DNA of 64,000 nucleotides, taken from positions 1-64,000 of the forward strand of contig NZ_AJLL01000046.1 in NCBI RefSeq assembly GCF_000317225.1, given 5' to 3'. Source of the stretch: Fischerella thermalis PCC 7521. GTDB lineage: Bacteria; Cyanobacteriota; Cyanobacteriia; Cyanobacteriales; Nostocaceae. This document shows, one piece after another, positions 46,401 to 55,979 of the stretch (the stretch's first letter is position 1; each line of letters begins with the position of its first letter). The notes beneath the pieces are model-generated. The model was given only the letters and a program-made list of their open reading frames with translations, did no database searches and had not been told where the DNA came from. The position numbers were made by a program, and so were the translations under genes.

Positions 46401-46869
46401 TTTCGATTTGTGGTTGAGTTTGTGTTCTTTGCCGAACCACAAATTGCAGTAACCTTGAGCTATCTATTAACCCTAAAAATTTGCCTTCAGAGTCAATTAA
46501 TGCCCAATCTCGGTTAATATTATTTTTGTTCTGTTGCGATCGCAACAAATAACTAAATTCCTCGACACCCCAGTCTGAGGGCAAATTTTGTATTGGTTGT
46601 ATCAAACTTGCTCCCCAGCTTGTCAATGTTTGTTCTAAATCAAAAGACCCTGCTTGATTACTATTTGCTTGATTTGCTACCAAAATTTCTGGTAGCAAAT
46701 GGGCAGAATAAATTACCCCAACAGGGTTTTGCTGCTCATTCAAAACTACCAGGCGATCGCACTGCTCTGTCTCAAAACTTGCTAACACAACCTTGAGAGT
46801 TGCTGTTCTTGAGCAGATGGGTACAGTGCTGATGAATTCGTAGAGCGGGTACTTTAACATTGACATAAG
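43474..46869 (-). CDS. Hybrid histidine kinase with CBS-like N-terminus and degenerate receiver domains
   Basis: A protein of about 1131 residues. The N-terminal 160 residues resemble paired CBS domains (TLKVVLASFETEQCDRLVVLNEQQNPVGVIY). The central region holds a PAS-like segment (WPLMLQTNTGKIVTQNPAWW). HisKA has CISHELKTPLTAVLG near 410. The ATPase has NAFKFTETGGEIGLRV, VWDTGIGIPE and GTGLGLVLTRALARLHGG. A low-complexity linker follows (about 44825-44945), then three receiver-like domains. The first reads AVFLNPLLPLL where the phospho-accepting Asp should be, and VVEAVAR in place of the acidic pair. The second keeps an Asp (VVLLDAEVP). The third has lost it (LLLICLEES). The start is MSMLKYPLY at 46869; ATG at 46863 is possible. 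Confidence 0.87.
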   Translation of the reverse strand, partial: LMSMLKYPLYEFISTVPICSRTATLKVVLASFETEQCDRLVVLNEQQNPVGVIYSAHLLPEILVANQANSNQAGSFDLEQTLTSWGASLIQPIQNLPSDWGVEEFSYLLRSQQNKNNINRDWALIDSEGKFLGLIDSSRLLQFVVRQRTQTQPQIENTTKKAKSRRRKTSVVAKSTKEEKQVTLGTSPSPNHPLIQLLERLPWPLMLQTNTGKIVTQNPAWWQQLGVLKDPEGVRQQVEAILNPATLKNLENRTHQGLSNSSITNHTHHYQPQPVAAKTLIRDDMSTSSEVLLPTATSQYSELPTSLKQPTQLSSKVNRCFLDSRHGTCTCVVEIQNGQERVWQFAKIPLDSPELKVKNPGSDTAVNSDLWLMLATDVTEQQQLCKELAAKNADLMQLNRLKDEFLACISHELKTPLTAVLGLSRLLIDQQLGELNERQARYAGLIHQSGRHLMSVVNNILDLTRMETGQMELMLAIVNIRTVCDRAISEAKAIHAQSRKTVVSSHPQTGGEEHKFSLFIEPGLEEIVADEFRLRQMLVHLLSNAFKFTETGGEIGLRVSRWEGWITFTVWDTGIGIPEHQQHLIFQKFQQLEHPLTRQFEGTGLGLVLTRALARLHGGDVSFLSREGKGSQFTLLLPPSPPKEVGRLGNEEMGKKMMGRKISPYPTTIPLHQPSHHHLTPSLQEQQGRRQTSTVHHSSSSQQLVLVVEAVARYIEDLTEQLTGLGYRVVIARSGCEAVEKARRLQPKAVFLNPLLPLLSGWDVLTLLKSDATTRHIPVIVTATAAEKEQAFANRADGFLSLPVEPQFLAPLLESLYTISQKKQHNKEAKATAIHTPLRILRLVHPERDTLDLYPLLLQHRIIEVDDIEQAELLARVWQFDVVLLDAEVPAAAAYLQKLSNFPRLATLPLVTCDVKTTQIASQIPGLSVFPCLMRSPTNNNDNSKKIDALLSVLQIAVGISCPPSILVVELAGLPDLPDAKRKHSSRKSLDKDSQAADFPQQGLKPLTISRGSEWFQALIQYLHTAGLKATIGRSWEELLQQLRHESVDLLLICLEESSLKKEVYSALKVLGELPVKLPPVLVLDQQLNPDLAQEHSLDNAVGAIATKVLPRSISMEDLLNHINQALATNE
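44825..44945. repeat. In-frame low-complexity repeat inside the hybrid kinase gene
   Basis: GGTGAGGTGGTGGTGGGATGG and GTATGGTGGTGGGGTAGGGTG tracts, then CTCCCCATCATCTTTTTCCCC. They encode a Met/Gly/Lys and Pro/His-rich linker (RKISPYPTTIPLHQPSHHH) between the ATPase and the first receiver. Confidence 0.75.
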
Positions 46870-48600
46870 CTTTCGAGTATAATTCTCTCGGTGCGGAAAC
46901 ATCTAGCATCACCAAGTAGCTAACCTGGTGCTGTTTGCGCTCCCAGCCATATCTCACTTTGCCATTCGCGGTTATAAAACGATTCAGGTGAGAATATGGG
47001 TTTCAAAACTCACCCTTACACCTGCTTCTCAAAGAGCTTTGGAAATCAGACAATTCAACCTTCCAAGAGTTTGGGTAGGCGAAGGCGTTTGACTTTGCTC
47101 TTTTTGGTTTTGATACTAACCTAGCCTACAAACCTGTAAGCTAAGTACATTTACAGGGGTTTTAAAATAAGGCAGGAGGCAGAGGTCAGATGGCAGAAGG
47201 TATAAAAATTTTCATGTTTAGTTGTGGGATTTTCTCATGAATGGCTGACTTGAAAAAAGCAGCTATCAGTAGACAGAAAGAAAGTTTTTTCATTCGTTCT
47301 GATTGGTGAAGTTGTGTGATGGCTATTTAGTTCTTTATGTTAGTAAAAGGTAAATAATAAAACCTTTTCCTAGACACGTGACTTTTACCTACCACCAAAG
47401 GAATTTAGTGGAATGCAGTGCAACAGGGTAAGAAATAATACAAAAGCTTCTGGCATTAGTGTTATTTCTTATAGCCTAGTTGCCGACCACATATCTACCT
47501 TTTTCTCCTCAGCAGTCTGTATTAGCGATAACCACCGCTCAGAATTTAGCCTCCTGTTGCCAGTTGTGCTGCTGGTGTTAAAAAGCCTCTTTAGATAGCA
47601 ACAACTAAAACAATTATGGCTCCAAAGATTCGCTTTAGAACCTTTAGGAATTATAATGATTTAGAATGAAACGAACATTTAACTTAGTTTAAGTATCTTA
47701 TCTAAGGAGTAAAACTAGAGAATCTGTATTTGGTTAGAGATGAAGGACAAGAGCTAAAAGTCAGTCGATTTAGAATGGGACTAAATCTATGTCAATTTTA
47801 TATCTGCTGCGCCTGTGAGTAAAAATGTCTAATAGCAGGCATTGATGACTTATTTCCTCTACACTCATCCCCTCCTTAAAATACAGTTCAAGTGTTTGCT
47901 TGAAATAGCATTTGTAACAGTTGTTAATAAGACTGTACAATTTGTTAAGAACCAAAATTCAGGTAACTTTACAAAATAACCATGCAGCTGATGCAACTGT
48001 GAGATTGTTCGCCAAATTACAAATGATACTTATTTACTGTTCTTAATTCAGTAAGTTTAGGAGGTGTATATAGGAATATTGATTATGCTGTTTGTTCACC
48101 ATATTTTTTCTTCAAACAGATGTTAGTAACGCTATGAGGAAAAGTAAACATTAGATCAATGCAAAAAGCATATATATCTATAATTTTTGAAATAGAAATT
48201 CAATTTAAGGTAACTTTATGTTGTAATATTGTGTCCTCTTAAACACTTAATGTGATGTGTCGGGTTCGGCAATTGCTTTAAAACTATCTTCCTTGCCAAT
48301 TACAACAAAACACAATTTCGTAACAAAGTAACTGGACTTGATGCAATCACCATAAATACTTGGGTAATAAAACTCAAGTACAATAATTACTCACCATTAT
48401 CTAAATGGAAATGTGTAACACTAGTGACTTGACAAATTAAGTAAGATTGTTACTCAACGACTACCAATAAGACAATATTGAAAAATATGATCCTTGACTG
48501 AAGAAGTAGTTGCGTTCAAAGGTAAAAATCAAAAACCCAAGGGAATATTTCACATGTGAATGGATGTCAGCAGCCAAAACAGCAAAGTTTTTTTCAGCAA
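46870..48600. other. Long region without genes upstream of kaiA
   Basis: About 1.7 kb with no convincing gene. Short frames (47413-47598, 47770-47955) have no supporting features. It includes the MITE-like copy at 48226-48345, AGGCAGGAGGCAGAGGTCAGATGGCAG at about 47168-47195, and a hairpin near 47345-47370 (AAAAGGTAAA / AAACCTTTT). It probably carries the promoters of the hybrid kinase (left) and of kaiA (right), and perhaps small RNAs. Confidence 0.45.
48226..48345. repeat. MITE-like element, ATATCAAGTCC family, copy D (diverged)
   Basis: It starts ATATTGTGTCCTCTTAAACACTTAATG and ends GTAACTGGACTTGATGC, with CGGGTTCGGCAATTGC and CCTTGCCAATTACAACAAAACACAATTTCGTAAC inside. It matches copy A at 10560 in the same orientation. 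Confidence 0.6.
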
Positions 48601-48906
48601 ATGACAAAAGCCGAACAACAGGCGTTTTTACAGGAACTCAAATCAGACTACCGCCAGATTCTTATAGATTACTTTACCACAGACAAAACACTGAAGGAAA
48701 AAATTGATAAATTTATCAATGCAGTATTTTGTGCTAATATTCCTGTGCCGCAAATTATAGAAATTCATATGGAACTAATTGATGAATTTTCCAAACAGCT
48801 AAAATTAGAAGGACGGAGTGACGAAACGTTACTAGACTATCGCTTGACGTTGATTGATATCCTTGCTCACTTGTGTGAACTTTATCGGCGATCGCTTCTC
48901 AAATAA
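48601..48906 (+). CDS. kaiA: Circadian clock protein KaiA, short (C-terminal domain only) form
   Basis: A protein of 101 residues from ATG at 48601 (MTKAEQQAFLQEL). A GTG at 48556 would add 15 residues that look unlike the family. KaiA stimulates KaiC autophosphorylation by binding its C-terminal tail. Only the helical C-terminal domain is present: DYRQILIDYFTTDKTLKEKIDKF, ANIPVPQIIEIHMELIDEF and LLDYRLTLIDILAHLCELY. The N-terminal pseudo-receiver of Synechococcus KaiA is missing. Nostocales are known to carry this short KaiA of about 102 residues. kaiB and kaiC follow on the same strand. Confidence 0.93.
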   Translation: MTKAEQQAFLQELKSDYRQILIDYFTTDKTLKEKIDKFINAVFCANIPVPQIIEIHMELIDEFSKQLKLEGRSDETLLDYRLTLIDILAHLCELYRRSLLK

Positions 48907-49275
48907 GTAAGTATATGGCAGATGGCGGATAGAGAAAGACTGAACCTATCTAGTTTATGAGCATAAGCATTTTGGGTTTAATTATGTCTACCTGCTTAAA
49001 ATTGAGAGAAGGCTTGCAGATGGCTGGCATAATTACAGTTGAAGCGCACAGTCGACCAGTACCGCTACACAGAATTAAAAGTAAAAAATTAAAACAACCA
49101 AGTTTGGGATGAGATCTCGATCTCCATTGCGTTGTACTAGTATAGGGAAGCAGAAGGCACAAAGCCCAAATTAAGTCAAAGTTAAGCTTTTTGTCTTTGA
49201 GCCGTAGGTTCACCGTCGTGATCAGCTAGCACACATAGCAGCTGTCTTTACTTTATTATCCCTGACTCTAGCCTT
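48907..49275. other. kaiA-kaiB intergenic region
   Basis: About 370 bases between kaiA and kaiB, long for an operon spacer. A minus-strand frame of 87 codons crosses it but has no recognisable features. It may contain a separate kaiBC promoter; none is clear by eye. Confidence 0.4.
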
Positions 49276-49596
49276 ATGAATAAAATAAAAAAGACTTATG
49301 TTCTCAAGTTGTACGTGGCAGGGAATACGGCCAATTCAGTCATGGCACTAAGAACACTTAAAAATATATTAGAACAAGAATTTAAAGGAGTTTATACTCT
49401 CAAAGTCATAGATGTACTCAAAAACCCACAATTGGCAGAAGAAGATAAAATATTAGCCACACCAACATTATCTAAAATATTGCCCCCACCAGTTCGGAAA
49501 ATTATTGGTGATTTATCAGACAGAGAAAGAGTATTGATTGGTTTAGACTTACTTTACGAAGAGTTAACAGAAGACGAACAATTCCAAACAGAATAG
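49276..49596 (+). CDS. kaiB: Circadian clock protein KaiB
   Basis: A protein of 106 residues with a thioredoxin-like start ([27 protein letters not shown]). The conserved middle is [31 protein letters not shown], then [21 protein letters not shown] and an acidic tail. KaiB is a fold-switching protein that binds phosphorylated KaiC and sequesters KaiA. The length and pattern fit a true clock KaiB (not KaiB2/3 type). Followed 83 bases on by kaiC. Confidence 0.96.
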   Translation: MNKIKKTYVLKLYVAGNTANSVMALRTLKNILEQEFKGVYTLKVIDVLKNPQLAEEDKILATPTLSKILPPPVRKIIGDLSDRERVLIGLDLLYEELTEDEQFQTE

Positions 49597-49679
49597 ATAT
49601 ATAAATAGATAAAACTAAGTCTCAACATTTATTAATATAATAACTGGGTTGAACTCCCATTTGTTAAGTATAAAAAAAG

Positions 49680-51248
49680 ATGAGAGAAAAAGACCAACCA
49701 GAGAAAAACAATGCACCTCTATTTGGTGGTGTAGAAAAAATTCGTACGATGATAGAGGGGTTTGACGACATTAGTCATGGTGGATTACCGGTAGGTAGAA
49801 CTACTCTGGTCAGCGGTACCTCTGGAACTGGCAAAACGTTATTTTCTCTCCAGTTTCTTTTCAACGGTATTAGCTATTTTGAAGAACCAGGGGTGTTCGT
49901 CACTTTTGAAGAATCGCCTCATGATATCATAAAAAACGCACATATTTTTGGTTGGGATTTGCAAGGCTTAATCAACGATGGGAAGTTATTTATCTTGGAT
50001 GCTTCTCCTGACCCAGAAGGACAAGATATTGTTGGTAACTTTGACCTTTCAGCATTGATCGAACGCTTGCAATATGCCATCCGCAAATATAGAGCCAAAA
50101 GAGTAGTGATCGACTCCATCACAGCCGTATTTCAGCAATATGAGGCTGTTGGAGTCATAAGGCGTGAAATTTTCCGTTTGGTAGCCCGACTCAAACAACT
50201 TAATGTTATCACTATCATCACCACAGAACGTACAGAGGAATATGGACCAGTTGCTTGTTTTGGGGTAGAAGAATTTGTTTCCGACAACGTAGTAATTGTC
50301 CGCAACGTCTTGGAAGGGGAACGTCGTCGTCGTACCGTCGAAATTTTGAAATTGCGTGGTACAACACACATGAAAGGCGAATATCCTTTCACAATTACGA
50401 ATGAAGGAGTCAATATTTTCCCACTTGGGGCAATGCGTTTAACTCAAAGGTCTTCCAACGTGCGGGTATCTTCTGGGGTTAAAACCTTAGATGATATGTG
50501 TGGCGGTGGTTTCTTTAAAGATTCAATCATCTTGGCAACAGGAGCAACAGGAACAGGTAAGACATTATTAGTCAGCAAATTTATTCAAAATGGCTGCCAA
50601 AATGGCGAACGGGCAATACTATTTGCCTACGAAGAATCGCGCGCTCAACTCTCACGTAACGCCTCATCTTGGGGTATAGAGTTTGAGGATTTAGAACGTC
50701 AAGGTTTGCTAAAAATAATTTGTACCTATCCTGAATCAACTGGCTTAGAAGACCACTTACAAATTATTAAGTCAGAAATTGCTGATTTTAAACCTTCTCG
50801 AATTGCCATTGATTCGCTCTCAGCATTGGCGCGGGGTGTAAGTAATAATGCATTTCGACAATTTGTAATTGGTGTCACGGGTTACGCCAAGCAAGAAGAA
50901 ATCACAGGCTTTTTTACTAATACAACCGATCAATTTATGGGTTCGCATTCGATTACCGACTCCCATATTTCCACAATTACTGACACCATCTTGATGTTGC
51001 AGTATGTAGAAATTCGTGGAGAAATGGCACGGGCAATCAATGTATTTAAAATGCGCGGTTCTTGGCACGATAAGGGTATTCGTGAATACAATATCACAGC
51101 AGATGGACCGGAAATTAAAGATTCTTTCCGCAATTATGAAAGAATTGTCAGCGGAGCGCCGACTCGCGTTAGTATCGATGAAAAAGCTGAACTGTCTCGC
51201 ATTGTCAAGAGTTTTCAAGACAAAGACAGCAGTGATGCTTCCAGTTAG
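49680..51248 (+). CDS. kaiC: Circadian clock protein kinase KaiC
   Basis: A protein of 522 residues made of two RecA-like halves. CI has GTSGTGKTLFSLQF near 48 and catalytic Glu in TFEESPHDI. CII has GATGTGKTLLVSKF near 287 and FAYEESRAQL. The autophosphorylation pair is Ser431 (codon at 50970) and Thr432, in HISTITDT, the same numbering as in Synechococcus KaiC. The C-terminal tail (NYERIVSGAPTRVSIDEKAELSRIV) binds KaiA. No strong ribosome binding site precedes the ATG, so it may be translated by coupling or as part of a leadered transcript with kaiB. Confidence 0.98.
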   Translation: MREKDQPEKNNAPLFGGVEKIRTMIEGFDDISHGGLPVGRTTLVSGTSGTGKTLFSLQFLFNGISYFEEPGVFVTFEESPHDIIKNAHIFGWDLQGLINDGKLFILDASPDPEGQDIVGNFDLSALIERLQYAIRKYRAKRVVIDSITAVFQQYEAVGVIRREIFRLVARLKQLNVITIITTERTEEYGPVACFGVEEFVSDNVVIVRNVLEGERRRRTVEILKLRGTTHMKGEYPFTITNEGVNIFPLGAMRLTQRSSNVRVSSGVKTLDDMCGGGFFKDSIILATGATGTGKTLLVSKFIQNGCQNGERAILFAYEESRAQLSRNASSWGIEFEDLERQGLLKIICTYPESTGLEDHLQIIKSEIADFKPSRIAIDSLSALARGVSNNAFRQFVIGVTGYAKQEEITGFFTNTTDQFMGSHSITDSHISTITDTILMLQYVEIRGEMARAINVFKMRGSWHDKGIREYNITADGPEIKDSFRNYERIVSGAPTRVSIDEKAELSRIVKSFQDKDSSDASS

Positions 51249-51313
51249 CGTCGTGTTATATTCTGTGTGAAAAAACGGTATGAAGCCGCCTTATTTTTGT
51301 GTGAGGGGATGCG

Positions 51314-53521
51314 GTGAAAGGACAGATTATATTCTATAGTTTCTTACCTGGTGTAACAGCAGCAGTACTAACCACTCAACCAACTTGGGCGCAGCAGGTT
51401 GTTAACCCCAGTATTTCTACTCCTGTAGAGGGTGGAGATTTAGTAGCAGAAAATACTAGTTCTGTAACTAATTTGCCGACCACCATCAAACCAGTAGCAC
51501 TAGGGGAACTGAAGACAATTAACATGCAACGGTTTGCAACTCAAGATGTTAACAAAATAGCTACTAAAACAGTTGCTCTACCAATAGGAAAAATTTCTTT
51601 TCAGGACGTGCCAAGTGTTTTCAGCTTAGCAGCAAATCCGTACCAAACCCAGCCAATAGATAGCAATCAACTTGCTTCTGCGATCTTTGATAGCAACTTG
51701 CAGCCAGAAATTATGCAAGTCGCTTCCTTTGAAGATGGTACTCAGCACGGGTGGCAAAGTCCTACTAAAACTGAAGTTGGTTTAGAGAAAAACTCTGTGC
51801 AGCAGACTACATCATCGTCTCAAGTCAGGGAAAAGCTGCGTGAAGTCAGGATTAGCAGAAACTCAACTCTAGAAACATTGCCAATAGAGACAACTGATGC
51901 GATCGCGACTCAGCAATCACCTAAATCTTCAGTCACACCAGTACCATTAAAACAAAATCCTGATTTACAAGCCTCAGCTTTTTTAAAAAATGTCGCTAGA
52001 GGTTCAGGTTCGGCAAAGCTATTGGAAACCGAGAATTGTTCACCAGATACGACTAGTTGTTCTCCACAAAATTACCCTCAGCAACTAGTATCGCAAGCAG
52101 TTTCTCCGACACCGACAGCACCAACAATCAACAATCAACAAAAACGAACCATACCTCCACCTGATTACCTCAACCCTGACAAAAGCAACCCCTTGCTCTT
52201 TCCTACCAGACCAGAGGAAGTCAGACAAAAGGGAACCCAGCCAATTACCCTAGAACAAGCTGTAGAGCTAGCACAACGCAATAATACACAACTACAAATA
52301 GCTTTACTAGAACTAGAAAGAGCTAAAGCCGCTTTGCGAGAGGCTCAAGCAGCTTTATTTCCCACTGTTGACTTGAGTGCTGGTATTACCCGTCAGCAAT
52401 CTGCTCAAAGTCAACTCTCCTCAGAAATACGACAACAACAAGAAGAGGGTTTACCACCAGAACTTCGTAGTCAATCCACCGATGAACCGAGTACATCCTT
52501 TAGTGGTCAAGCACAACTTATTTATAATATCTATACATCAGGCAGACGCTCAGCCAACATAGGAGCCGCTGAGGAACAGTTACGCTTCCAAGAATTGAAT
52601 GTGGCAAATCAATCTGAGGAAATTCGCCTCAATGTTGCCCAAAATTACTACAATCTGCAAGAAGCAGACGAAAATGTACGCATTCGTCAGTCTGCTGTGA
52701 GAAATGCTGAGGTGACTTTGCGCGATGCCCAAGCTCTAGAAAGGGCGGGTGTAGGTACTCAGTTTGACGTACTGCGAGCGCAGGTAACTTTGGCAAATGC
52801 TCAACAACAACTGAGTCAAGCATTGTCTCAGCAAAGAATCGCCCGCAGTCAGTTAGCCACTACATTAAATATTCCAGATGCCCTGAGTGTCAATGCCGCA
52901 GACCCTGTCAGATTGGCGGGTCTTTGGAATTTGCCACTAGAAGACACTATTCTACTAGCTTATCAAAACCGCCCGGAATTGCAACAACAGTTAGCACAAC
53001 GTAATCTTAGCGAACAGAGACGGCGTTTAGCACTGGCAGATTTAGGACCACAAATCAGCTTAGTTGCTAGTTATAACTTGTTAGATCAGTTTGATGATAG
53101 TATTAGCGTTACCGATGGTTATTCGCTAGGAGTGCAAGCCACTCTCAATTTATACGATGGGGGAGCAGCCAGAGCCAGAGCTGATCAGCAAAGAGCTAAT
53201 ATTAGGATTGCTGAAACTCAGTTTAACGATACACGCAATCAAATCCGCTTCCAGGTAGAGCAAGCCTATTCGGAATTAAGAGCCAATTTAGACCGAGTGA
53301 ACACCGCTAATATTGCTTTAGAACAAGCCAGAGAATCTTTGCGCTTGGCGCGTTTGCGATTCCAAGCAGGTGTGGGAACTCAAACAGATGTAATTGCTGC
53401 TGAGGATGATCTGACAGAAGCAGAAGGCAACGTTGTCAGCGCCATTTTGTCTTATAATCGCGCTCTGGCTAGTTTGCAAAGATCTGTAACTGCCAGAGGA
53501 TTAAGTAGAATTGCTCAGTAG
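51314..53521 (+). CDS. hgdD: TolC-like outer-membrane efflux protein, likely HgdD
   Basis: A protein of 735 residues. A signal peptide (VTAAVLTTQPTWAQ) precedes a long low-complexity region to about residue 300. Two outer-membrane efflux (OEP) repeats follow: ITLEQAVELAQRNNTQLQIALLELERAKAALREAQAALFPTVDLSAG and the paired ALERAGVGTQFDVLRAQVTLANAQQQLSQAL and RLARLRFQAGVGTQTDVIAAEDDL segments. In Anabaena the TolC homologue HgdD (alr2887), needed to build the heterocyst glycolipid layer and for secretion, lies just after kaiC. The same position supports this name here. The start is GTG at 51314, with GAGGGG eight bases before. Confidence 0.82.
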   Translation: MKGQIIFYSFLPGVTAAVLTTQPTWAQQVVNPSISTPVEGGDLVAENTSSVTNLPTTIKPVALGELKTINMQRFATQDVNKIATKTVALPIGKISFQDVPSVFSLAANPYQTQPIDSNQLASAIFDSNLQPEIMQVASFEDGTQHGWQSPTKTEVGLEKNSVQQTTSSSQVREKLREVRISRNSTLETLPIETTDAIATQQSPKSSVTPVPLKQNPDLQASAFLKNVARGSGSAKLLETENCSPDTTSCSPQNYPQQLVSQAVSPTPTAPTINNQQKRTIPPPDYLNPDKSNPLLFPTRPEEVRQKGTQPITLEQAVELAQRNNTQLQIALLELERAKAALREAQAALFPTVDLSAGITRQQSAQSQLSSEIRQQQEEGLPPELRSQSTDEPSTSFSGQAQLIYNIYTSGRRSANIGAAEEQLRFQELNVANQSEEIRLNVAQNYYNLQEADENVRIRQSAVRNAEVTLRDAQALERAGVGTQFDVLRAQVTLANAQQQLSQALSQQRIARSQLATTLNIPDALSVNAADPVRLAGLWNLPLEDTILLAYQNRPELQQQLAQRNLSEQRRRLALADLGPQISLVASYNLLDQFDDSISVTDGYSLGVQATLNLYDGGAARARADQQRANIRIAETQFNDTRNQIRFQVEQAYSELRANLDRVNTANIALEQARESLRLARLRFQAGVGTQTDVIAAEDDLTEAEGNVVSAILSYNRALASLQRSVTARGLSRIAQ

Positions 53522-53534
53522 GCAAGGATTATTG

Positions 53535-53610
53535 GAGATGGGGAGATGGGGAGTGTGAGGGGTGTGATATTTCCCTTGTCTTCCTTGTCCTCCGTGTCCC
53601 TAATCCCCGA
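53535..53610. repeat. Composite short repeat between convergent genes
   Basis: GGAGATGGGGAGATGGGGAGTGTGAGGGGTGTGATATTTCCC then CTTGTCTTCCTTGTCCTCCGTGTCCC. The same parts occur in frame inside the glycosyltransferase gene at 40287-40380 and in the 32032-32245 cluster. Confidence 0.85.
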
Positions 53611-53620
53611 CCCCTTGCAA

Positions 53621-55885
53621 TTAACCATTCAGAACCTTTTGTAAAGTCAGTAATAATTCTTTGACAGTGTAAGGTTTTGATATAAATCCGCTGATATTGG
53701 TAGTTGATGCTTGCGCTAACTTACTGCTGGAGGCTAGTCCGCTAGTAGCAACAATTTTGACTGACGGATTGATTTTTTGTAAGGTACGAATAGCTGTTAA
53801 ACCGTCTAGAGACGGTAGCATGATATCCATGAGGACGGCACTAATTTTGTCCCGATTCTGAGCATATAATGCGATCGCTTCAATACCATCACTAGCCACT
53901 AAGGTTTTGTAGTTATGAGTTTCTAGTGATGCTCTTGTAATCTCTTGAATCGCAGGTTCATCATCTACTACCAAAATCAATTCTTCTTTACCTGCTAGCG
54001 GTTCTAACTGTGGTGTTGACTCTATTTGTATTTTCTGTGCTGCTGGCAAGTAAACCTTAAATTGAGTACCACGCCCTACTTCACTATAGACATTGACAAA
54101 ACCACCATGGCTTTTGACAATACCAATAACTGTGGAAAGTCCTAAACCCGTACCTTTGCCTAATTCTTTGGTCGTGAAAAATGGTTCAAAAATTCTCTCG
54201 ACGATTTCTCTGGGAATACCAACACCAGTATCTGCCACAGTAACCACAGTGTAAGGGCCGACTTTGGCGTCCAAGTTCATGCGAGCATAGTTTTCATCAA
54301 TCAAGAGATTTTCTGCTGAAATCGTCAAACTCCCACCATCAGGCATGGCATCACGGGCGTTGACACAAAGATTCATCAGCACTTGATGTAGTTGTGTGCT
54401 GTCTCCATAAACTGTCCATAAATCTGGCGCTACATCTATACACACTTCAATGGATCTGGGGAAAGTTTGTTTGATAATCTTGACAACTTCCCGGATTAAG
54501 TGCTTGACTTGCAGAGTCATGCGCTTACCTTCCACACCCCGGGCAAAAGACAAAACTTGCTTGACTAAATCAGCACCACGTCTAGCACTGTCTTCGAGTA
54601 TTTCTAGCAGATGTTCATGTTCGGAATAAATATTAGGGAATTTCAGTGGTAACAGTTGAGATACAGCCAGAATCGGTGTGAGAATATTGTTGAGATCGTG
54701 GGCAATACCACTGGCCAAAGTACCGATACTTTCTAGACGTTGGGCGCGAAATAATTGTGTTTCTAGCTGTTTTTTCTCAGTAATGTCTGTATCAACAGTG
54801 AGAATAGATTTTGGTGTACCGTCTTCTTGACAAACTAAACTCCAGCGACTGGAAACTAAAACTTTCTTACCACTTTTGGTAACTCTAGGTAGTTCCCCCT
54901 GCCATTTACCTTGATTAATCACTGTCAAAAGTGCTATTTCCACTTCCTCTGGGGGTTCATCATCATATAAAAGTTCCACAACTTTTTTGCCGTAAGCTTC
55001 CTGTACCAGCCAGCCGTAAAGATTTTCCGCGCCTTTGTTCCACAAAATAACGCGATTATCTAAATCTCGGACAAAAATTGCATCTGTAGTTACATCCAAC
55101 AGTGCAGCTTGTTCGCGGATTTTTTCTTCAGCAAGTTTGCGATCGCTGATGTCAATACTGGCACAAGTTACCCCAATAACTTCTTGTGCTTCATTTCGCA
55201 ATGGTTCTACTGTCAAATCAAAATATCGTATTCCCTGTGCAGTAGTTATTGATACTTCTTTTCTGATTCCTATTCCCGTTGACAGGACACGTTGTTTAAT
55301 GTCAAAAACTAGTTGGGCATCAGCCGCAGCAGTTAGGTCTAAATCTCGTTTGCCTAAAATTTCTTCGTTAATAAAACCCGGTGAAGTATTGTAAACCCAG
55401 GTATAACGTAATTCTTTATCTTGGTTGAAAACAACAATGGGGGAGTTTTTGAGTGCGACTCGAAATCTTTCCTCACTTTGACGCAATGCTTCTTCAATTC
55501 TTTGTCTTTCAATGGCGTAGCGCATACAACGCACTAATAAATCACCACTTACCTGTCCTTTAACCAGATAATCCTGCGCTCCCTCCTGCATAGCTCTAAG
55601 AGCCAAATTCTCATCATCTAAACCAGTCAGCACAATGATCGGAATAGCTGGTGCTTGACGGTGTAAAGTAATAAAAGTTTCCAAACCTTGACTATCTGGC
55701 AAAGAAAGATCGAGTAAAATGACATCAAAGCTTTCTTGATTGAGCAACTTCAGTGTCCTGTCTAATCGCTCAACAGGCATCAATTCAAACTGTGCAGTAG
55801 TGACATCCCACAAGAATTCTTGCAACAGACGGACATCACCGGGATTGTCTTCTACCAACAATACTTTGATTGGTTGTTCTGGCAT
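53621..55885 (-). CDS. Hybrid histidine kinase (receiver-PAS-PAS-HisKA-ATPase-receiver)
   Basis: A protein of 754 residues. The N-terminal receiver has [17 protein letters not shown] and the acceptor Asp in [16 protein letters not shown] domains lie at about 145-260 and 270-390. HisKA holds [21 protein letters not shown] near 400, the phospho-accepting His. The ATPase contains [36 protein letters not shown] and [19 protein letters not shown] second receiver ([26 protein letters not shown]) ends the protein. It has no membrane segment. It is the last of three signalling genes on the minus strand. Confidence 0.93.
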   Translation of the reverse strand: MPEQPIKVLLVEDNPGDVRLLQEFLWDVTTAQFELMPVERLDRTLKLLNQESFDVILLDLSLPDSQGLETFITLHRQAPAIPIIVLTGLDDENLALRAMQEGAQDYLVKGQVSGDLLVRCMRYAIERQRIEEALRQSEERFRVALKNSPIVVFNQDKELRYTWVYNTSPGFINEEILGKRDLDLTAAADAQLVFDIKQRVLSTGIGIRKEVSITTAQGIRYFDLTVEPLRNEAQEVIGVTCASIDISDRKLAEEKIREQAALLDVTTDAIFVRDLDNRVILWNKGAENLYGWLVQEAYGKKVVELLYDDEPPEEVEIALLTVINQGKWQGELPRVTKSGKKVLVSSRWSLVCQEDGTPKSILTVDTDITEKKQLETQLFRAQRLESIGTLASGIAHDLNNILTPILAVSQLLPLKFPNIYSEHEHLLEILEDSARRGADLVKQVLSFARGVEGKRMTLQVKHLIREVVKIIKQTFPRSIEVCIDVAPDLWTVYGDSTQLHQVLMNLCVNARDAMPDGGSLTISAENLLIDENYARMNLDAKVGPYTVVTVADTGVGIPREIVERIFEPFFTTKELGKGTGLGLSTVIGIVKSHGGFVNVYSEVGRGTQFKVYLPAAQKIQIESTPQLEPLAGKEELILVVDDEPAIQEITRASLETHNYKTLVASDGIEAIALYAQNRDKISAVLMDIMLPSLDGLTAIRTLQKINPSVKIVATSGLASSSKLAQASTTNISGFISKPYTVKELLLTLQKVLNG

Positions 55886-55979
55886 TCTTAGTCATTTGTC
55901 ATTGGTTGTTTGTTGATTGTTAGTGGTTGGTGGTTGATAATAATCCCACCACCCCATCACCCCATCACCCCACCTCTCC

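Noticed and set aside
47413-47598. 61-codon frame in the long gap upstream of kaiA
   Set aside because: No ribosome binding site, no homologous motif and no neighbour support.
48950-49213. 87-codon minus-strand frame between kaiA and kaiB
   Set aside because: No motif, no ribosome binding site, and unusual residue mix. It lies antisense in a spacer.
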